NCBI GenBank assembly: GCA_017549765.1
Contig: JAFYNM010000003.1
Span: 62,001-126,000 of the forward strand
Direction of reading: 5' to 3'
DNA from: Bacteroidales bacterium
GTDB taxonomy: Bacteria > Bacteroidota > Bacteroidia > Bacteroidales > WCHB1-69
Length of the DNA stretch: 64,000 bases
Shown here: one piece after another, positions 40,622 to 48,894 of the stretch
Numbering within the stretch: position 1 is the first letter of the stretch
Layout of the letters: each line of letters begins with the position of its first letter
Position numbers and translations under genes: made by a program
The notes under the pieces: generated by a model
The model's database searches: none
The model's input: only the letters and a program-made list of their open reading frames with translations
Told to the model about the DNA's origin: nothing

Positions 40622-40690
40622 AATTTATTGTAAATCTGATTATTGTATGAAAGAGAAGCGGAAATTGGCCCCCGACTTATCAACACGCCA

Positions 40691-42616
40691 TTATGGAATA
40701 ATAGTGAATTCCGTGCGTCTATTATTGGCCCTACCCTCCTCTGTATCGTTACTATCAATGGGTTTTTGCATGCCATAACCGCGATATTGGAGCCGGGATT
40801 CTGCAATTCCGTGCGCTACGAGGTAGTCGTAAACTGCCTTGGCACGGTCTTGGGAGAGCTTCTCATTGTACTCGCGGGAGCCTGTGTTGTCAGTATGTCC
40901 GCCAATCTCGATCTTGACCTTGTTATGCTGCAGGTACTCCACCAGCTTGTCGAGCTCCACATAAGACTCAGGCTTCAAGTCGCTGCGGTCGAAGTCGAAG
41001 AAGATGTTCTTCAGGATGACAACGGTGCCCACATCGGCACGGCGAAGGGTGATGTCTTTGAGATATGGCTGCAGCTGGTTGTAGGACTGCTCCACCTGAA
41101 AGTTCTCGGAGTAGAAGGGATAGCCGGGATGGGAAACATTCAGCAGAACGTTCTTGCCGGTATGCACGCAGGCCAGGTACTCGCCCGTCTCCGCATCGGA
41201 GGTGGTGCCGGTAAGCAGCTGATGGCTCTCCAAGTCTATCATCTGCAGTTCAGCCTGCAACGGCGCACCCGACTCGGCATCCTTGACCGTACCTTTTATA
41301 TAGGTGACGGGACTGGGCCGCAGGTTGTCGTCCAGGTCGAAGCTGTAGAGGTCGAGGCCACCGAGACCGCCCTCTTTGTCGGAGGCGATATAGGCGGTGG
41401 TGCCTTGCGCATTGATGAAGATATTGATCTCGTCATTCCAGGTGTTGATGGGGTAGCCAAGGTTGCGGGGCTCGCTCCAGCTGCCATCGGGTTGCAGCGT
41501 GGAGTAGTAGAGGTCGTAACCGCCCATGCCCACACGTCCGTTGGAGGCGAAGTAAAGAGTATGGCCGTCGCTATGGATGAAGGGGGCCGCATCGTCATCA
41601 GGCGTATTGATGGTGGCACCCAGATTCTCGGGAGCCGTAAAGGCACCCTCGGAGGTCATCGTGGTCTTCCAGATGTCCATGCCGCCGAAACCGCCGGGCC
41701 TGCTGGAGGCAAAGTAGATCGTCACCCCATCGGCAGCCATGGAGGGCTGGCTCTCCCAAGCGTTGGAATTGACGGGCGTGCCGAAGTTGCGGGGACGCGA
41801 CCAGCGGTCGCCAATACGCTTGGCCCAATAGAGGTCGCAACTGCCAATGCCATAGTCAGCATTGCACATCGTATAGAGCAGATAGTTGCCGTCGGGGGAG
41901 ATGCTTTGCGCACCCTCGTTGTAGCCAGTGGTGACCGGGGCGGCCAGCACCTTGCGGGCAGCCCACTCCCCTCCCCTGCGCTCGGAACTGTACAGGTCTT
42001 CTTCATTCACGCAGAAAGCACACACCGTATGGGCATCCTTGGGCCTGCGCACCGTGAAGATGACTGTCTCATCATCCGCTGTCAAAGCAGCCAACGACTC
42101 GTCCCAGGCAGAGTTGATGTTCGGGCCCATGTTGCGAAGCTCGTAGGTGACGGGCGATTTCATAGCCTCGATGGCAAACTTGCAATTGGCCTGAGCCCTC
42201 TGAGCATCGGTCAGCACGTCTGTATATTGAAGACCTTTCTGCAGGAAGAGTTCATAGTAACGCAAGGCCTTCTCATACTGACCACACTTCACATACTCGT
42301 CGGCAGCGATATTGTACAACAAGGGATCCGGCTCGCCAATCAACTCGATGGCCCGATGATAACAAGCGGCCGCCGAGTCCGACTTCAACGTGAAATTATA
42401 GACATCGCCCATCAAAATGTAGGTGTCTGCATAGGAAGGATCCTTCTGGGCAGCCTGCTTCAGATAGCCTAAAGCTTTGTCAAAATCACGTAGGTTGAGC
42501 GCCTTTTCAGCCTTCTCACAATAGTCAGCCGCCTTGGAACGCTTCTGGGAAAAAACCTCCGCAGGTGCAAAGGACAATAACAACATTAATATATATACTA
42601 TTATTTTATTATTCAT
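40691..42616 (-). CDS. PorE-like OmpA-family protein of the type IX secretion system
   Basis: A protein of about 641 residues with the domain order known for PorE of Porphyromonas gingivalis. After a signal peptide (to VFSQ, about residue 23) come TPR helices (about 30-140), a beta-propeller of PD40/WD40-type strands (about 160-420, with DGNYLLYT and DGVTIYFASSRPGGFGGMDI), a carboxypeptidase-regulatory-like beta sandwich (about 425-510, YIKGTVKDAESGAPL), and an OmpA C-terminal peptidoglycan-binding domain (about 530-641, FFDFDRSDLKPES and GHTDNTGSREYN). PorE ties the T9SS core to the cell wall. The ATG at 42616 begins the cleaner signal peptide; 42625 is an alternative. It follows mazG after about 20 bases and ends in a strong terminator. 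A generic OmpA/Pal-like relative remains possible. Confidence 0.85.
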   Translation of the reverse strand: MNNKIIVYILMLLLSFAPAEVFSQKRSKAADYCEKAEKALNLRDFDKALGYLKQAAQKDPSYADTYILMGDVYNFTLKSDSAAACYHRAIELIGEPDPLLYNIAADEYVKCGQYEKALRYYELFLQKGLQYTDVLTDAQRAQANCKFAIEAMKSPVTYELRNMGPNINSAWDESLAALTADDETVIFTVRRPKDAHTVCAFCVNEEDLYSSERRGGEWAARKVLAAPVTTGYNEGAQSISPDGNYLLYTMCNADYGIGSCDLYWAKRIGDRWSRPRNFGTPVNSNAWESQPSMAADGVTIYFASSRPGGFGGMDIWKTTMTSEGAFTAPENLGATINTPDDDAAPFIHSDGHTLYFASNGRVGMGGYDLYYSTLQPDGSWSEPRNLGYPINTWNDEINIFINAQGTTAYIASDKEGGLGGLDLYSFDLDDNLRPSPVTYIKGTVKDAESGAPLQAELQMIDLESHQLLTGTTSDAETGEYLACVHTGKNVLLNVSHPGYPFYSENFQVEQSYNQLQPYLKDITLRRADVGTVVILKNIFFDFDRSDLKPESYVELDKLVEYLQHNKVKIEIGGHTDNTGSREYNEKLSQDRAKAVYDYLVAHGIAESRLQYRGYGMQKPIDSNDTEEGRANNRRTEFTIIP

Positions 42617-42635
42617 AAGGCACATTATTAGGGGG

Positions 42636-43412
42636 TTACACGTTGGTCTTGGCTTGTTGCCAATAAGCCTCCATCTCTTCCAACGTCAAGTCGGTGATTT
42701 TACGATTGTTAGCCTTGGCCTGCTGCTCAATATATTGAAAACGACGGATGAATTTACGGTTGGTCTTCTCCAAGGCATCTTCTGGATTCAAGTCCAAAAA
42801 ACGACAATAGTTGATGAGCGCGAAGAAGACATCACCCATTTCATCTTCCACTTTGTCAGACTCTTGCGCCACCTCTTGCTGAAGCTCGCCCAGCTCCTCC
42901 TGAACTTTGTCCCACACTTCGTCCCGGTTGTTCCAGTCGAATCCGACGCCGCTGACCTTCTCTTGGATCCGGTAAGCCTTGATAAGGGCGGGCAAGGAAT
43001 GAGGGACACCTCCCAACACAGAACGGTTGCCCTCTTTCTGCAACTTGATCTTCTCCCAATTCTGGAGCACCTCGGTAGCTGTATTCGACTCCACATCACC
43101 GTAGATATGAGGATGACGACGAATCAATTTATCGCATAACTGATTGATAACCTGTTTAATATCAAATCTCTCCTCCTCTTCGGCAATCTTGGCATAAAAG
43201 ACCACATGCAGGAGCAGGTCACCCAGTTCCTTGCACATATCGTTATAGTCTTTTTCCACTATCGCATCGGACAACTCGTAGGTCTCCTCAATGGTCAGGC
43301 AGCGCAGGGAATCATACGTCTGGACGCGGTCCCACGGGCACTTGGCGCGCAGGTCATCCATAATCTTCAAAAGGTGCTCAAAAGCTTGCAGTCTCTCATC
43401 CATATATACCAT
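42636..43412 (-). CDS. mazG: Nucleoside triphosphate pyrophosphohydrolase MazG
   Basis: A 258-residue two-domain MazG that hydrolyses nucleoside triphosphates to monophosphates and pyrophosphate, cleaning the nucleotide pool. Each half is helical; the first domain shows the metal-binding acidic pattern TIEETYELSDAI and KELGDLLLHV, and the second EELGELQQEVAQ and VEDEMGDVFFA. It lies 3 bases after proS and precedes the porE-like gene closely, suggesting cotranscription of unrelated functions. Confidence 0.95.
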   Translation of the reverse strand: MVYMDERLQAFEHLLKIMDDLRAKCPWDRVQTYDSLRCLTIEETYELSDAIVEKDYNDMCKELGDLLLHVVFYAKIAEEEERFDIKQVINQLCDKLIRRHPHIYGDVESNTATEVLQNWEKIKLQKEGNRSVLGGVPHSLPALIKAYRIQEKVSGVGFDWNNRDEVWDKVQEELGELQQEVAQESDKVEDEMGDVFFALINYCRFLDLNPEDALEKTNRKFIRRFQYIEQQAKANNRKITDLTLEEMEAYWQQAKTNV

Positions 43413-43415
43413 ATA

Positions 43416-44891
43416 TTAATAAGCACGAGCGAAAAGCACTCGTTGGGTGGACGGTTTGCCCGTCAGGATGCACTTGCCTTCCTCTTGAGGATTGTTGAAC
43501 GGGATGCAACGGATTGTCGCCTTGGCGAGTTCCTTGATCTTCTCCTCCGTCTCGGCCGTGCCGTCCCAATGGGCATACACAAAACCGGGTTTGTTGTCCA
43601 GCAGATCCACAAATTCCTCCCATGTATCCGCCTTGTACGTGTGCGTTTCACGGAAAGATAACGCTTTTTGGAAGAGATTATTTTGAATATCGACTAATAA
43701 TTTCTGGATATAGGCGGCCAGACCATCGAACGAGACATTCTCCTTCTCGAGCGTGTCGCGGCGGGCAACCTCTGCCTGGTTGTTTTCAAGATCACGAGGT
43801 CCTATGGCAACACGAACCGGCACACCCTTTTGCTCGTACTCGTTGAACTTCCAGCCGGAACGCTTGGTATCGTCATCGTCAAACTTGACCGTGATGTTCA
43901 ACGCTTTCAACTCTTGCACCAGAGAGGCAACCTTGTCGGCAATGGCCTGACGTTGCTCGTCAGTCTTGTAGATCGGAATGACAACGACCTGTGTAGGAGC
44001 AAGTTTCGGAGGAAGCACCAGGCCATGGTCATCGGAGTGGGTCATGATCAAGGCACCAATCAGACGGGTGGAAACGCCCCAGGAGGTAGCCCATACATAC
44101 TCAAGTTGGTTGTCCTTGTTGAGGAACTTCACGTCGAAAGCCTTGGCGAAGTTCTGGCCCAGGAAGTGGGAGGTGCCGGCCTGCAGCGCCTTGCCATCCT
44201 GCATCAGAGCCTCGATACAATAGGTGTCGAGGGCACCAGCGAAACGCTCATTGGGCGATTTCACCCCCTTGACGACCGGAATGGCCATGAAATTCTCCAC
44301 AAAATCGGCATACACATGCAACATACGCTCGGTCTCGGCCACGGCCTCCTCGCGGGTGGCGTGGGCGGTATGGCCCTCTTGCCACAGGAACTCGGCAGTA
44401 CGCAGGAACAGACGGGTACGCATCTCCCAGCGCACCACATTAGCCCACTGATTACAGAGAATCGGCAGGTCGCGGTACGACTGGATCCAATTTTTATAGG
44501 TATTCCAAATGATCGTTTCGGAAGTGGGGCGCACAATCAACTCCTCCTCCAGCTTCGCTTCGGGGTCAACCACCACGCCGGAGCCGTCTTCGGCATTCTT
44601 GAGACGGTAGTGGGTCACCACGGCGCACTCCTTGGCAAAGCCCTCCACATGACTGGCCTCCCGACTGAAGAAAGATTTCGGGATGAACAACGGGAAATAG
44701 GCATTCACATGCCCTGTATCCTTAAACATTTTATCCAAAGATGACTGCACCTTCTCCCAAATGGCATATCCATAAGGCTTGATGACCATACATCCGCGGA
44801 CGGAAGAATTCTCGGCCAAATCCGCATTTTTCACAATATCATTGTACCATTGGGAATAGTTCTCTTCACGAGTCGTAGAATTTTTTGCCAT
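43416..44891 (-). CDS. proS: Prolyl-tRNA synthetase (short, archaeal/eukaryotic-like type)
   Basis: A 491-residue class II aminoacyl-tRNA synthetase that charges tRNA-Pro. Class II motifs are visible: motif 2 around [26 protein letters not shown] (quoted: [14 protein letters not shown]) and motif 3 around [20 protein letters not shown] (near 280-300), with RPTSETIIW and [10 protein letters not shown] between. The C-terminal anticodon-binding domain follows. The editing insertion of the long bacterial form is absent, as is common in Bacteroidota. It ends ARAY. It heads an operon with mazG. Confidence 0.97.
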   Translation of the reverse strand: MAKNSTTREENYSQWYNDIVKNADLAENSSVRGCMVIKPYGYAIWEKVQSSLDKMFKDTGHVNAYFPLFIPKSFFSREASHVEGFAKECAVVTHYRLKNAEDGSGVVVDPEAKLEEELIVRPTSETIIWNTYKNWIQSYRDLPILCNQWANVVRWEMRTRLFLRTAEFLWQEGHTAHATREEAVAETERMLHVYADFVENFMAIPVVKGVKSPNERFAGALDTYCIEALMQDGKALQAGTSHFLGQNFAKAFDVKFLNKDNQLEYVWATSWGVSTRLIGALIMTHSDDHGLVLPPKLAPTQVVVIPIYKTDEQRQAIADKVASLVQELKALNITVKFDDDDTKRSGWKFNEYEQKGVPVRVAIGPRDLENNQAEVARRDTLEKENVSFDGLAAYIQKLLVDIQNNLFQKALSFRETHTYKADTWEEFVDLLDNKPGFVYAHWDGTAETEEKIKELAKATIRCIPFNNPQEEGKCILTGKPSTQRVLFARAY

Positions 44892-44968
44892 ACTAATTAG
44901 TGTTTATCTATTAAGGTTTTTTAATGAATAATCCAAGATTTTTTTCCTGCAAAGAATTAACTTTTTAG

Positions 44969-44977
44969 TATCTTTGC
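44969..44977 (+). promoter_or_regulatory. Candidate -7 element of the low-complexity lipoprotein gene
   Basis: TATCTTTGC matches TAnnTTTG, 55 bases before the ATG at 45033. No clear -33. A GGAGG run stands just before the start codon, unusual for the phylum. Confidence 0.5.
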
Positions 44978-44995
44978 CGTCTATAAACTTTGTTT

Positions 44996-45004
44996 GCAAA
45001 AATA
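44996..45004 (-). promoter_or_regulatory. Candidate -7 element reading toward proS
   Basis: On the minus strand TATTTTTGC, about 105 bases upstream of the proS start. No spaced -33 was seen. Confidence 0.4.
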
Positions 45005-45032
45005 CTAAATTTCAAAATACACGGAGGCTTTT

Positions 45033-46607
45033 ATGAAAAAACAATTTCTTATCGCATCAGTATTGCTGGCATTAATCCTTTCCTCTTGCATGACAGGAAA
45101 TTACGCCTTCTATGATGACATCTATTCATCCTCTGGGGACACCCAATACAAGGCGGCGGCCGTGGCGCAAAACAGCACTGAGACCGTCACCCTGCAACCC
45201 GATTCCATCGTTTATGAATACGACGAAGACGGAAATTTATTGAGAACCATGAGTTTTTACCCCGGCTCCACGGAGCCCGTGGTGCAAAACTATCTGGTGG
45301 AAAGTCCTAAATACGCCCTCTCATCCTACGATGACGACGATTATTACGACTACTACTACACCTCCCGTCTGCGCAGATTCCACACCTGCGTCAACTACGG
45401 GTGGGGTTATTATGATCCTTGGTACACCAACACCTATTGGTATGACTACAACCCCTACAACTGGGGCTACAGCATCTATCTAGGTTACAACTGGTGGTGG
45501 CCGAGCTACTACTCCCGTCCTTACTACTATGGTTATGATTACTATGGCTTTAACTATGGTTGGGGTTGGGGTTACTACGACCCGTTCCACTACCATCACT
45601 TCCACCCGTGGTATCATCATCATGGCCACTTCGGTCCGTTCGACTATTGGAACCATGGCGGACACCTCTGGGCCAGCAACTTCTATCACAACAACCACGA
45701 CCAGAACAACACCTACCACTATGGTCATCGCGAGAGCATCGGACCTTCTGTAGGCAATGGCGGCGGCCGCAGCAAAGACATGGAGCATGACATCTTCGCT
45801 GCCAACTACATCAACAACGACAACAACAACCACTACTCTGTCAGCAGTTCCCCCACCTCCTTCAACCAACAGTATTCCACGATGGCCAACACCTACACCT
45901 CTGCTGGAGCGGCTTCCACGGCCACTTCCCGCACTGCCAACACTCCCGCGACGAACAGCACCACCACCTCCCGGACCACGGTGACACCTTCCACTCCTGC
46001 CCGCACCACGACTACCCCCACTAATCCTACTACCACTACGCCGTCCAGAACCACCACGACCACTCCGGCTACGACACCGGCCAGAACGACGACCACTCCG
46101 GCGACGACCACTCCTTCCAGAACAACCACTCCCGCTACGCAATCCACAAGCAGACCTGCCAGCGCCTCGACCACGCGCCCTGCCACCACGACGATCATCC
46201 GCTCCTCTGACGGCAGCACCCGCACCACCAACTCCAGACCCACTCCGACCTACAATAGTGGCTCCAACAGCTCCAGAAGCGGCTATACACCCAGCAGCTC
46301 CTCTAGCTCAAGAGGCACCTACAACAATTCCTCTTCCAGCCAGAGAAGTGGCTACACGCCGAGCTCTTCATCCAGCCAGAGAAGTGGTTACACACCCAGC
46401 AGCTCCTCCAGTTCAAGAGGCTCCTACAACAGTTCCTCTTCCAACTCCCGAAGCAGCTATTCGCCCAGCAGCTCCTCACATAGCGGCAGCTACAATAGCG
46501 GAAGTTCTTCCAGAAGCAGTTACAGCGGCTCCTCCCACAGTAGCAGCTCCTCCTCTCACAGCAGTAGCAGCAGCTCCTCCTCCAGGAGCAGCGGCGGTCA
46601 CCGTTAA
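45033..46607 (+). CDS. Low-complexity lipoprotein: aromatic-, Thr/Pro- and Ser-rich
   Basis: A 524-residue lipoprotein I cannot assign to a known function. The signal peptide ends in a lipobox (LSSC, Cys19). Residues about 25-95 look like a small folded region (DSIVYEYDEDGNLLRTMSFYPG). Residues about 98-245 are extreme in Tyr, Trp, His, Gly and Asn, with patterns such as YYDYYY, WGYYDPWY, NWWWPSYYSRPYYYG and HYHHFHPWYHHH. About 290-400 is nearly only Thr, Pro, Ser, Arg and Ala in TTTTPxRT-like units. About 400-524 is Ser-rich with repeated RSGYTPSSSS / SRGxYNSSS units. The order suggests a lipid-anchored, disordered, possibly sticky or glycosylated surface protein. It has its own promoter, divergent from proS. 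Overlapping frames on both strands are artefacts of its composition. Confidence 0.85.
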   Translation: MKKQFLIASVLLALILSSCMTGNYAFYDDIYSSSGDTQYKAAAVAQNSTETVTLQPDSIVYEYDEDGNLLRTMSFYPGSTEPVVQNYLVESPKYALSSYDDDDYYDYYYTSRLRRFHTCVNYGWGYYDPWYTNTYWYDYNPYNWGYSIYLGYNWWWPSYYSRPYYYGYDYYGFNYGWGWGYYDPFHYHHFHPWYHHHGHFGPFDYWNHGGHLWASNFYHNNHDQNNTYHYGHRESIGPSVGNGGGRSKDMEHDIFAANYINNDNNNHYSVSSSPTSFNQQYSTMANTYTSAGAASTATSRTANTPATNSTTTSRTTVTPSTPARTTTTPTNPTTTTPSRTTTTTPATTPARTTTTPATTTPSRTTTPATQSTSRPASASTTRPATTTIIRSSDGSTRTTNSRPTPTYNSGSNSSRSGYTPSSSSSSRGTYNNSSSSQRSGYTPSSSSSQRSGYTPSSSSSSRGSYNSSSSNSRSSYSPSSSSHSGSYNSGSSSRSSYSGSSHSSSSSSHSSSSSSSSRSSGGHR

Positions 46608-46658
46608 TCGTTCATCTTAGAATTTTAGAATCAATTATCGTATTTAAAGCATAAAGAA

Positions 46659-48098
46659 ATGAAAAAAATCCTTGTTTTCGCCATCTGTCTAAGCTTTTTC
46701 AGCGCCATGATGGGACAAAATGATTATGATGCATTCCTTTTCTCACAGACTGACTACGTTGGCACGGCCCGTTATATGGGTGCCGGACGCGCTTTCGGCG
46801 CTGTGGGCGGCGACTTCTCCGCTCTGATCAGCAACCCCGCAGCCATCGGTCTCTATAAAAAATCCGAAGTCTCCTTCACCCCGATGTCGCTCTCCATTCT
46901 GCAAAACGGGGCCACCTATTACGGCAGCCATCGCGACAGCAAAAAGATGAAATATGCCGTACCGCAAGTCGGATTGGTCCTCAGCTCCACCATCAACCGC
47001 GAGAACTCCAACTGGCGCTACTGGCACTTCGGCTTCGGCTACAATAGGCTGAAAGACTTCAACAACTCCTACGGCGTGGAGGGCATCGCCAATTCCTCCT
47101 TCTCTGACCCGTTGCTGGATGCCGCCAACAACTCCGCCTCCCTTGGTCTCGATGCCCAGCTGGCCTACGACACCTGGGTGCTGAACCCCAAACCTGACAA
47201 CAACGGCTATTACAGCTCCTTCCACAACCAGGACATCTCCCAAACGGCAACTGTCCGCAACTCCGGCGCCATGGATGAAATCGCCATCAACTTCGGCGGC
47301 AACTACAACGACCAACTCTTTATCGGTGCCGGCCTCGGAATCCCCGTCCTGGATATCACGCAACATACGACTATCAATGAATCATTAGCCAGTGGAGCTC
47401 CCGCCGACAGCGTCCTTGACTACACCGTGGTGACCAAACAACGCAACACCGGCGCGGGCATCAACTTCCGACTGGGCTTGATCTATCAACCTGTCAGCTT
47501 CTTCCGCTTCGGCGTAAGCTTCCAGACCCCTTCCTTCTTCTGGAAAATCAAGGACTCTTTCTACCGCTCCTTCTCCTCCAACTGGATTGACTCCAAAGAT
47601 GACAAATTCTCAGAATACAACAACCTCTACCACTTCTCCTTGACGACCCCGCTGAAGGCTAACGTCAGCGCCGCTTTCATCATCAACAAGCGCGCTTTCG
47701 TGTCCGCCGAATACGAACTGACCGACTACTCACTGGCCAAACTCTCCGCCGACGACTATAGCTTCAACACGGAGAACGACAACATCGTCAGCAAATACGG
47801 ACTCAGCCACTCCTTCCGCATCGGCGGCGAAGTGTCTCTCTCCCAGATGCTCTACCTGCGCGCTGGCTATAACTTCAAGACCTCTTCCTATAAACTGGTT
47901 GACGACAAAAAACTGGGCAGCGCACACTACGGTTCCCTCGGCTTCGGCATCCGTGCCAAAAGAGTCTTCTTCGACATGGCTTACGTCCTGGGATACTCCA
48001 AAGACGATGTCTGGCTCTACAACTCCTACTACGTAGATCCCGCCCGCGTGAGCAGCACCTATCACAGAGTGCTGGCCACCATCGGCTTCAAATTCTAA
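46659..48098 (+). CDS. OmpP1/FadL-like outer-membrane transport protein
   Basis: A 479-residue predicted beta-barrel of the OmpP1/FadL/TodX family. It has a signal peptide (MKKILVFAICLSFFSAMMGQ), the typical N-terminal plug region (DYVGTARYMGAGRAFGAVGGDFSALISNPAAIGLYKKSE, near residues 28-66, quoted partly as SALISNPAAIGLY) and a C-terminal amphipathic strand ending in aromatic Phe (ATIGFKF), the signal for barrel assembly. FadL proteins let hydrophobic molecules pass the outer membrane; some Bacteroidota relatives are labelled hemin receptors without proof. It starts the three-gene set with the next genes spaced 4 bases and overlapped by ATGA. Confidence 0.88.
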   Translation: MKKILVFAICLSFFSAMMGQNDYDAFLFSQTDYVGTARYMGAGRAFGAVGGDFSALISNPAAIGLYKKSEVSFTPMSLSILQNGATYYGSHRDSKKMKYAVPQVGLVLSSTINRENSNWRYWHFGFGYNRLKDFNNSYGVEGIANSSFSDPLLDAANNSASLGLDAQLAYDTWVLNPKPDNNGYYSSFHNQDISQTATVRNSGAMDEIAINFGGNYNDQLFIGAGLGIPVLDITQHTTINESLASGAPADSVLDYTVVTKQRNTGAGINFRLGLIYQPVSFFRFGVSFQTPSFFWKIKDSFYRSFSSNWIDSKDDKFSEYNNLYHFSLTTPLKANVSAAFIINKRAFVSAEYELTDYSLAKLSADDYSFNTENDNIVSKYGLSHSFRIGGEVSLSQMLYLRAGYNFKTSSYKLVDDKKLGSAHYGSLGFGIRAKRVFFDMAYVLGYSKDDVWLYNSYYVDPARVSSTYHRVLATIGFKF

Positions 48099-48102
48099 TC
48101 CG

Positions 48103-48894
48103 ATGACACGCCGTATCTTCTGCATATTCCTAACTATCATAGTCGCTCTTAACGCTTTGGCGCAAGGGCGACATTATTTTATACCGCGAAGATACGACCA
48201 TTTCACCACCGACATCCAAGAAAACGTCTACGGATGGACAAACGACCGGCTCGACCAATACTCTTCAGAGGGGAAACTCCTCTACCACTACAGCAATCCA
48301 TCCATGGGCTACATTTCCAAAGTGGATGCCTCCATCCCGACCAAGATCATGGTCTATTACGAAGAGTCGAACAGCATCGTATTGCTTAACAACAAATTGG
48401 CCCCTATCGGCAACCCGATCAACCTGTTTGATTTAGAGATTCAGAATCCTGTATTGGTATGCATGTTCGGCATCAACAGATTGGCTTGCTACAATGAGCA
48501 AAACCAAAAACTCATCTTGATAGACCTGGATCTGAACCAGACCCAGGTCATCAACTGCCAGTTCGACATGGAGTTTCATCCCCAACATATCGTGTCAGAC
48601 CACAACTTCGAGCGACTGGTCTTGTCGGATTCGGCCGCCGGGCTGGCTTTCTACGATCGCTTTGGCACATTCCAGAAATGGATTCCATATAAAGGCATAC
48701 AATATCTCCAAATTCAAAACAACCTCCTCTGTTTCTTGCAAGACCCTTGGATATATGTCAACAATTTAGACGCTCTTTGGTCCCCCAGCAAAGTAGTGGG
48801 GTTTGACCATATCGTATCCTTCTCAAAGGCATTGAGTAACTGGTATATTTTATTCTCAAACGGCACAATTGATCAAATTTCCATCAGAAGATGA
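48103..48894 (+). CDS. Secreted protein of unknown function, beta-propeller-like
   Basis: A 263-residue protein with a signal peptide (MTRRIFCIFLTIIVALNALAQ). The remainder is made of repeated short strands such as NVYGWTNDRLDQYSSEGKLLYHYSN, VVYYEESNSIVLLNN-type turns, LILIDLDLNQTQVI and LAFYDRFGTFQKW, which resemble propeller blades. No catalytic residues or lipobox were recognised. It lies 4 bases after the FadL-like gene and overlaps the next by ATGA, so it is coupled to both; a role in the same envelope process is inferred. Confidence 0.8.
   Translation: MTRRIFCIFLTIIVALNALAQGRHYFIPRRYDHFTTDIQENVYGWTNDRLDQYSSEGKLLYHYSNPSMGYISKVDASIPTKIMVYYEESNSIVLLNNKLAPIGNPINLFDLEIQNPVLVCMFGINRLACYNEQNQKLILIDLDLNQTQVINCQFDMEFHPQHIVSDHNFERLVLSDSAAGLAFYDRFGTFQKWIPYKGIQYLQIQNNLLCFLQDPWIYVNNLDALWSPSKVVGFDHIVSFSKALSNWYILFSNGTIDQISIRR

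Larger units (their letters stand above)
40389..40690. other. Intergenic region between giant gene and porE-like gene
   Basis: This 302-base AT-rich stretch holds the 5 prime leader and -7 element of the giant gene (40502-40510) and the terminator of the porE-like gene (40587-40621). Nothing else was recognised. Confidence 0.6.

Noticed and set aside
45480-46243. Minus-strand and alternative plus-strand frames over the lipoprotein gene
   Set aside because: Artefacts of low-complexity codons; products are monotone Arg/Gly/Ser or Val/Gly strings.
46250-46470. Direct DNA repeats in the Ser-rich part of the lipoprotein as a CRISPR-like array
   Set aside because: Units are in frame, imperfect, differ in length and have no unique spacers; they code RSGYTPSSSS-type repeats.
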